Source of the DNA: Chitinophagales bacterium
GTDB lineage: Bacteria > Bacteroidota > Bacteroidia > Chitinophagales > CAIODY01
Direction: 5' to 3'
Assembly: GCA_026461075.1 (NCBI GenBank)
Contig: JAPJNH010000134.1
Location: forward strand, 1-42,850
DNA length: 42,850 bases
The notes beneath the pieces were generated by a model. That model was not told the DNA's origin. It was given only the letters and a program-made list of their open reading frames with translations, and made no database searches. Both the position numbers and the translations under genes were made by a program. Shown in pieces: positions 39,740 to 42,850 of this stretch. Each line of letters begins with the position of its first letter. Positions within the stretch are counted from its first letter, which is position 1.

Positions 39740-39755
39740 AACCTATAATTCAAAG
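39735..39755 (+). promoter_or_regulatory. Palindrome over the nuclease -7 box
   Basis: CTTTGAA (39735-39741), 7-base spacer, TTCAAAG (39749-39755): a perfect inverted repeat beginning inside the -7 box. An operator-like layout, or a leader hairpin. Confidence 0.45.
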
Positions 39756-39759
39756 GTTT

Positions 39760-40812
39760 ATGCGCTCCCTTTTTAAATTTTTATTATTCTCCTTACTTGC
39801 AATTTTCATCATTTGGATTTGCTACCATTTTCTATTTCAAAAAGGCAACGCGCAACAAAACAATACTCTAAGGTCTAATTCAACTGAAGAATATAGTAGT
39901 ACTTCTACAAGCGACATTGCATCTGCAACACGAAGCGACAGCAATTTATTGTCGGAAGAATTCGACCACAATCCGATTCCAGACGAAAAGCTACTACCCA
40001 AATGCACTTTAAAGGGGCAGTTCATCAAACACCAAGCTTACGAATTGTATTATGTCAATGAAGCGGAGGAGGCTGCATGGGTGGCTTATACCCTTACAGA
40101 TGAACATTTGAATGGTCCTTATCACAGAAGTAATAACTTCGAAACAGACCCATTAGTTAAGCAAGGTTCTGCCGACGATCTAGACTATTCTCATAGTGGA
40201 TTTGATAGAGGTCATCTTGCTCCGGCAGCAGATTTCAGTTGGAGTAGTGCCGCCATGGAAGAGTCGTTTTATTATAGCAATATGACTCCGCAAGACCCTT
40301 CTTTCAATCGAGGAAAATGGAAAGAGTTAGAAGAACAGGTGCGTGACTGGGCAGCGACCTACCATTATGTGACCGTTATCACAGGACCGGTTTTAACTAG
40401 CGCAAGCGGGAGTATTGGCCATGACCATGTGCTGGTGCCTAAACAATTTTATAAAATCATTTTAACCAGCGAAAATGGGCAGGTGAAAGCTATTGGTTTC
40501 CTAATGGAAAATCATGCACTCCATTCAAACTTAACAAGCTATGCAACTAGCATTGACAATATTGAGAAGATATCTGGTCTTAATTTTTTTGAAGGCCTAA
40601 ATGACTCCTTAGAAAATAAAATTGAATCAACGCTAAACATTCAGCAATGGGATTTTGTTTCTAAAACACAGCATAGATCTTCAGGCGATCAAAAGAATTA
40701 TTCGCATGAATCCTCTATCTGTAAGGGGACTACAAAAGCTGGCAATCCCTGTAAAAACCACACTAAAAACTCGAATGGCTATTGTCAGCACCATCAATCA
40801 CAAGCTCAATAA
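39760..40812 (+). CDS. Membrane-anchored DNA/RNA non-specific endonuclease with Cys-rich tail
   Basis: A 350-residue nuclease. An N-terminal hydrophobic stretch (about 7-26) acts as an uncleaved anchor or signal; a Ser/Thr-rich linker follows (about 35-75). The catalytic domain has FDRGHLAPAADF with DRGH at 149-152 (His152 the general base) and SNMTPQDPSFNRGKWKELE with the metal-binding Asn183, the betabetaalpha-metal fold of NUC1 and Serratia nuclease. The C-terminal ~35 residues have the pattern C-x9-C-x10-C-x-H-H (ICKGTTKAGNPCKNHTKN, then GYCQHH), like DUF5763, probably a zinc-binding tail. Localised to the membrane or periplasm. It has its own promoter with an overlapping palindrome. Confidence 0.87.
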   Translation: MRSLFKFLLFSLLAIFIIWICYHFLFQKGNAQQNNTLRSNSTEEYSSTSTSDIASATRSDSNLLSEEFDHNPIPDEKLLPKCTLKGQFIKHQAYELYYVNEAEEAAWVAYTLTDEHLNGPYHRSNNFETDPLVKQGSADDLDYSHSGFDRGHLAPAADFSWSSAAMEESFYYSNMTPQDPSFNRGKWKELEEQVRDWAATYHYVTVITGPVLTSASGSIGHDHVLVPKQFYKIILTSENGQVKAIGFLMENHALHSNLTSYATSIDNIEKISGLNFFEGLNDSLENKIESTLNIQQWDFVSKTQHRSSGDQKNYSHESSICKGTTKAGNPCKNHTKNSNGYCQHHQSQAQ

Positions 40813-40820
40813 ATAGTAAG

Positions 40821-41591
40821 ATGAACGCTAATTTAGACTTAATCGAAAATAAAATAAGTACAACTAGAGAACAGATTGTATCGCATAGTTTGTATAGTCA
40901 ATTAAAGTCGCTAGATGATGTGAAAATATTTATGGAACATCATGTCTATGCCGTCTTCGACTTTATGTCATTATTGAAAAGTTTACAAATGCATCTGACT
41001 TGCACCGTGATACCTTGGCTACCAAAAGGAAATGCCAATACTCGTTATTTGATTAACGAAATTGTTTGTGGAGAAGAATCAGATGTGGATGCAAATGGCA
41101 TTAGAATGAGCCACTTTGAAATGTATCTTGCAGCTATGCGACAAGCAGGCGCCAAAACAGAAGGCATAGAAAAATTCATCGCGGCATTAAAAACTGGTAG
41201 CAGCTTAGAAGAAGCTTTTGAAGAAGCAAGTACGCCTATAGCAGCACAAAAATTTGTCAAAACGACTTTTGACATCATCAACAATACTGACATTGCTACA
41301 CAAGCAGCTGTGTTTACTTATGGCAGAGAAGATCTTATTCCAAACATGTTCTACAGCTTAGTGAATGACATCAACAAACAATTTCCCAACAAAATTGACC
41401 AATTCAAATATTACCTAGATCGTCATATCGAAGTGGATGGAGATCATCACAAAGTGTTAGCCAAGGAGATGTTAATTGAATTGATTGCAGCAGGAAATTC
41501 AGATATTGAATCTATCGTTTCAGATATTGAAGTATCTCTCATCGCTAGAAGAGAATTATGGTCAGGAATAGAAGAAATCTTAAAGAACTAA
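40821..41591 (+). CDS. DUF3050 protein with heme-oxygenase-like helices
   Basis: A 256-residue helical protein of DUF3050 (ATG at 40821, MNANLDLIENK), 8 bases after the nuclease stop, so probably co-transcribed. It contains His/Glu/Asp clusters that could bind metal: MEHHVYAVFDFMSLLKSL (about 38-55), INEIVCGEESD (about 75-85), RMSHFEMYLAAM and DRHIEVDGDHHK (about 205-216). I recall the family being related in fold to heme-oxygenase-like proteins, some of which are diiron oxidases; that link is inference here. Function unknown. Confidence 0.75.
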   Translation: MNANLDLIENKISTTREQIVSHSLYSQLKSLDDVKIFMEHHVYAVFDFMSLLKSLQMHLTCTVIPWLPKGNANTRYLINEIVCGEESDVDANGIRMSHFEMYLAAMRQAGAKTEGIEKFIAALKTGSSLEEAFEEASTPIAAQKFVKTTFDIINNTDIATQAAVFTYGREDLIPNMFYSLVNDINKQFPNKIDQFKYYLDRHIEVDGDHHKVLAKEMLIELIAAGNSDIESIVSDIEVSLIARRELWSGIEEILKN

Positions 41592-41604
41592 AAGTATAAA
41601 TTTC

Positions 41605-41612
41605 TATCTTTG
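41605..41612 (+). promoter_or_regulatory. -7 box of gmhA
   Basis: TATCTTTG matches TAnnTTTG, 18 bases before the ATG at 41631. No clear -33 element. Confidence 0.45.
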
Positions 41613-41630
41613 ATTGTAATAAAGACGCAA

Positions 41631-42215
41631 ATGAAGACTACCATCGAAGAATTAATCAAAGCATCAATAGACGTTAAGACGAAATTATTGACGGATCCTT
41701 TTTTAATGACGACCATCGAAGCTGTTGCAGAAGACATGGTAGCTTGTCTACAAAACGGTGGCAAGGTTTTGTTTTGCGGTAATGGTGGTAGTGCAGCAGA
41801 TGCGCAACATATTGCAGCCGAATTAAGCGGAAGATTTTATACCGACCGTGCTCCGTTATATGCAGAAGCCTTACATGTGAACAGCTCTTACATGACTGCC
41901 GTAGCAAACGATTACAGCTATGATGTAGTTTATAGTCGTATGATTGAAGGTTGCGGTCGCAAAGGAGATATTCTAGTTGGTATTTCAACTTCTGGCAATT
42001 CTAAAAATGTGGTAAAAGCATTAGAAAAAGCCGAAGAAAAAGGAATGATCACTATTTCAATGACAGGAAATGGCGGCGGAAAAATGAAGGACTTTTCAAA
42101 ACACTTATTAAATGTTCCTTCCAACGATACGCCAAGAATCCAGGAATGTCACATTTTAATTGGACATATTATTTGCCAATTAGTGGAAGAAAAACTTTTC
42201 CCTACGCAATCTTAG
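41631..42215 (+). CDS. gmhA: Sedoheptulose-7-phosphate isomerase GmhA
   Basis: First step of ADP-heptose synthesis for lipopolysaccharide core. The 194-residue protein is a SIS-domain isomerase: FCGNGGSAADAQHIAAELS, the sugar-phosphate site, then GISTSGNSKNVVKALEKAE and the C-terminal RIQECHILIGHIICQLVEE with the GmhA His. The start is ATG 41631 (MKTTIEELIK). The GT9 heptosyltransferase-like gene at 21400 fits the same route. Its stop overlaps the convergent ftsE stop by 4 bases. Confidence 0.9.
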   Translation: MKTTIEELIKASIDVKTKLLTDPFLMTTIEAVAEDMVACLQNGGKVLFCGNGGSAADAQHIAAELSGRFYTDRAPLYAEALHVNSSYMTAVANDYSYDVVYSRMIEGCGRKGDILVGISTSGNSKNVVKALEKAEEKGMITISMTGNGGGKMKDFSKHLLNVPSNDTPRIQECHILIGHIICQLVEEKLFPTQS

Positions 42216-42850
42216 AATTTATCAAAATCACCACTGCTAGGCTCCTTAGGAACTTCAATCTGTGGAGCAGATGGTGTCTGCGTTTCAATTTGTATTTCAA
42301 CACTTGTTGCTACAGTGGCAGGTTCTGTATTAGTCATATTAGAAATGTGCTGATTAACACTTTCCATCCCAGACTCTAACAAATGTCCTCCTTCACATTT
42401 AATAGTTCTTGAAGGAAACTTCTGCATAATCATATAATCATGCGTCGCAATTAACATCGCAGTATTGGACTCTTTAGCGATTTTCATCAATAGTTGAATA
42501 ATTTCATCACTTGTCTCAGGATCTAAATTACCTGTTGGCTCGTCAGCAAGAATCAATTCTGGATGATTTAATAATGCGCGTGCAACCACTACACGTTGTT
42601 GCTCCCCTCCTGACAATTCATACGGCATTTTAAAGCCTTTTGTGCGCAATCCTACTAAATCCAACACTTCATTAATACGGGCTTCGATTGCTTTTTTATC
42701 TTGCCAACCAATGGCCTCTAACGCGAAAGCCAAATTCTGATACACATTTCGATCTGTCAATAATTGAAAATCTTGAAAGACAATTCCAAGTTTACGTCTA
42801 AGGAAAGGAACATTCTTCCAAGTGATAGATTTTAAATCAAAACCACAAAC
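42212..42850 (-). CDS. ftsE: Cell-division ABC ATPase FtsE, N-terminus cut by the window
   Basis: ATPase partner of FtsX in septal cell-wall control. The frame is open to base 42850, so the Walker A is missing from the window; the visible 212 residues start inside the N-terminal part (VCGFDLKSITWKNVPF), then RRKLGIVFQDFQLLTDRNVY, a FtsE hallmark, the signature LSGGEQQRVVVARALL and Walker B LILADEPTGNLDPET. After the ABC core comes an extra ~45-residue Glu/Pro/Thr-rich tail (from about HISNMTNTEPATVAT to SSGDFDKF) not found in typical FtsE. The ftsX gene is not in view. Confidence 0.87.
   Translation of the reverse strand, partial: VCGFDLKSITWKNVPFLRRKLGIVFQDFQLLTDRNVYQNLAFALEAIGWQDKKAIEARINEVLDLVGLRTKGFKMPYELSGGEQQRVVVARALLNHPELILADEPTGNLDPETSDEIIQLLMKIAKESNTAMLIATHDYMIMQKFPSRTIKCEGGHLLESGMESVNQHISNMTNTEPATVATSVEIQIETQTPSAPQIEVPKEPSSGDFDKF

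Noticed and set aside
1-42850. CRISPR arrays, tRNA and rRNA genes, insertion sequences, phage or integrase genes, toxin-antitoxin pairs
   Set aside because: I looked for regular repeats, transposase or integrase motifs and clover-leaf-like segments and saw none.

Overview
The window is a densely packed, AT-rich piece of a Bacteroidota chromosome, most like the Sphingobacteriales/Chitinophagales side of the phylum; I cannot name a genus. Evidence: type IX secretion genes (C-terminal part of sprA, and a PorP/SprF protein), a DUF4249 lipoprotein, a fused E1 alpha/beta 2-oxoacid dehydrogenase, an S46 dipeptidyl-peptidase, DUF1573 proteins, and promoters of the Bacteroidota type (TAnnTTTG at -7, TTG or TTTG about 19 bases upstream). 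Shine-Dalgarno sequences are mostly absent. I see no tRNA, rRNA, CRISPR array, insertion sequence or prophage, and no gene-free stretch reaches 300 bases. It reads as core chromosome rather than an island.

Layout. 1-4741: end of sprA, convergent with a DEAD-box RNA helicase with an RNA-binding domain and a low-complexity Ser/Arg/Gly tail, then yraN overlapping a ferredoxin-NADP reductase-like flavoprotein. 4823-10083: uvrA downstream of the fused E1 gene. 10217-11225: two tandem DUF1573 periplasmic proteins ending at a strong bidirectional terminator. 11297-14460: ABC-F (Uup-like) ATPase and a dihydroorotase homologue that has lost its catalytic residues. 14520-17802: TMTC-like membrane glycosyltransferase with TPRs, GNAT, yajC, rhomboid. 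17835-22425: photolyase, CoA-binding protein, fabI, pfkA, GT9 glycosyltransferase. 22458-27783: orphan histidine kinase, DPP7-type S46 peptidase, Bax-inhibitor-1 protein, DUF4249 lipoprotein. 27786-30176: overlapping operon GT2 - ECF sigma - rsmG. 30222-34459: tgt, lptG and a TonB-dependent receptor. 34449-38853: rluD-type pseudouridine synthase, PorP/SprF, an orphan secreted protein, a 51-residue membrane protein, tilS. 39049-42850: NYN-domain protein, membrane-anchored DNA/RNA nuclease with a Cys-rich tail, DUF3050 protein, gmhA, and the truncated end of ftsE.

Themes: envelope building (SprA, PorP/SprF, LptG, GmhA, GT9, TonB receptor), RNA modification (Tgt, RluD, RsmG, TilS, helicase) and DNA repair (UvrA, photolyase). 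No clearly new multi-gene system stands out. The most interesting signals are: (a) a uniform set of -7 boxes ending exactly 4 or 5 bases before the start codon, implying leaderless mRNAs for several genes; (b) a dihydroorotase-like protein stripped of its metal site; (c) a Tgt whose zinc cysteines are all serines; (d) a palindrome over the -7 box of the nuclease gene; (e) small orphan genes next to PorP/SprF.
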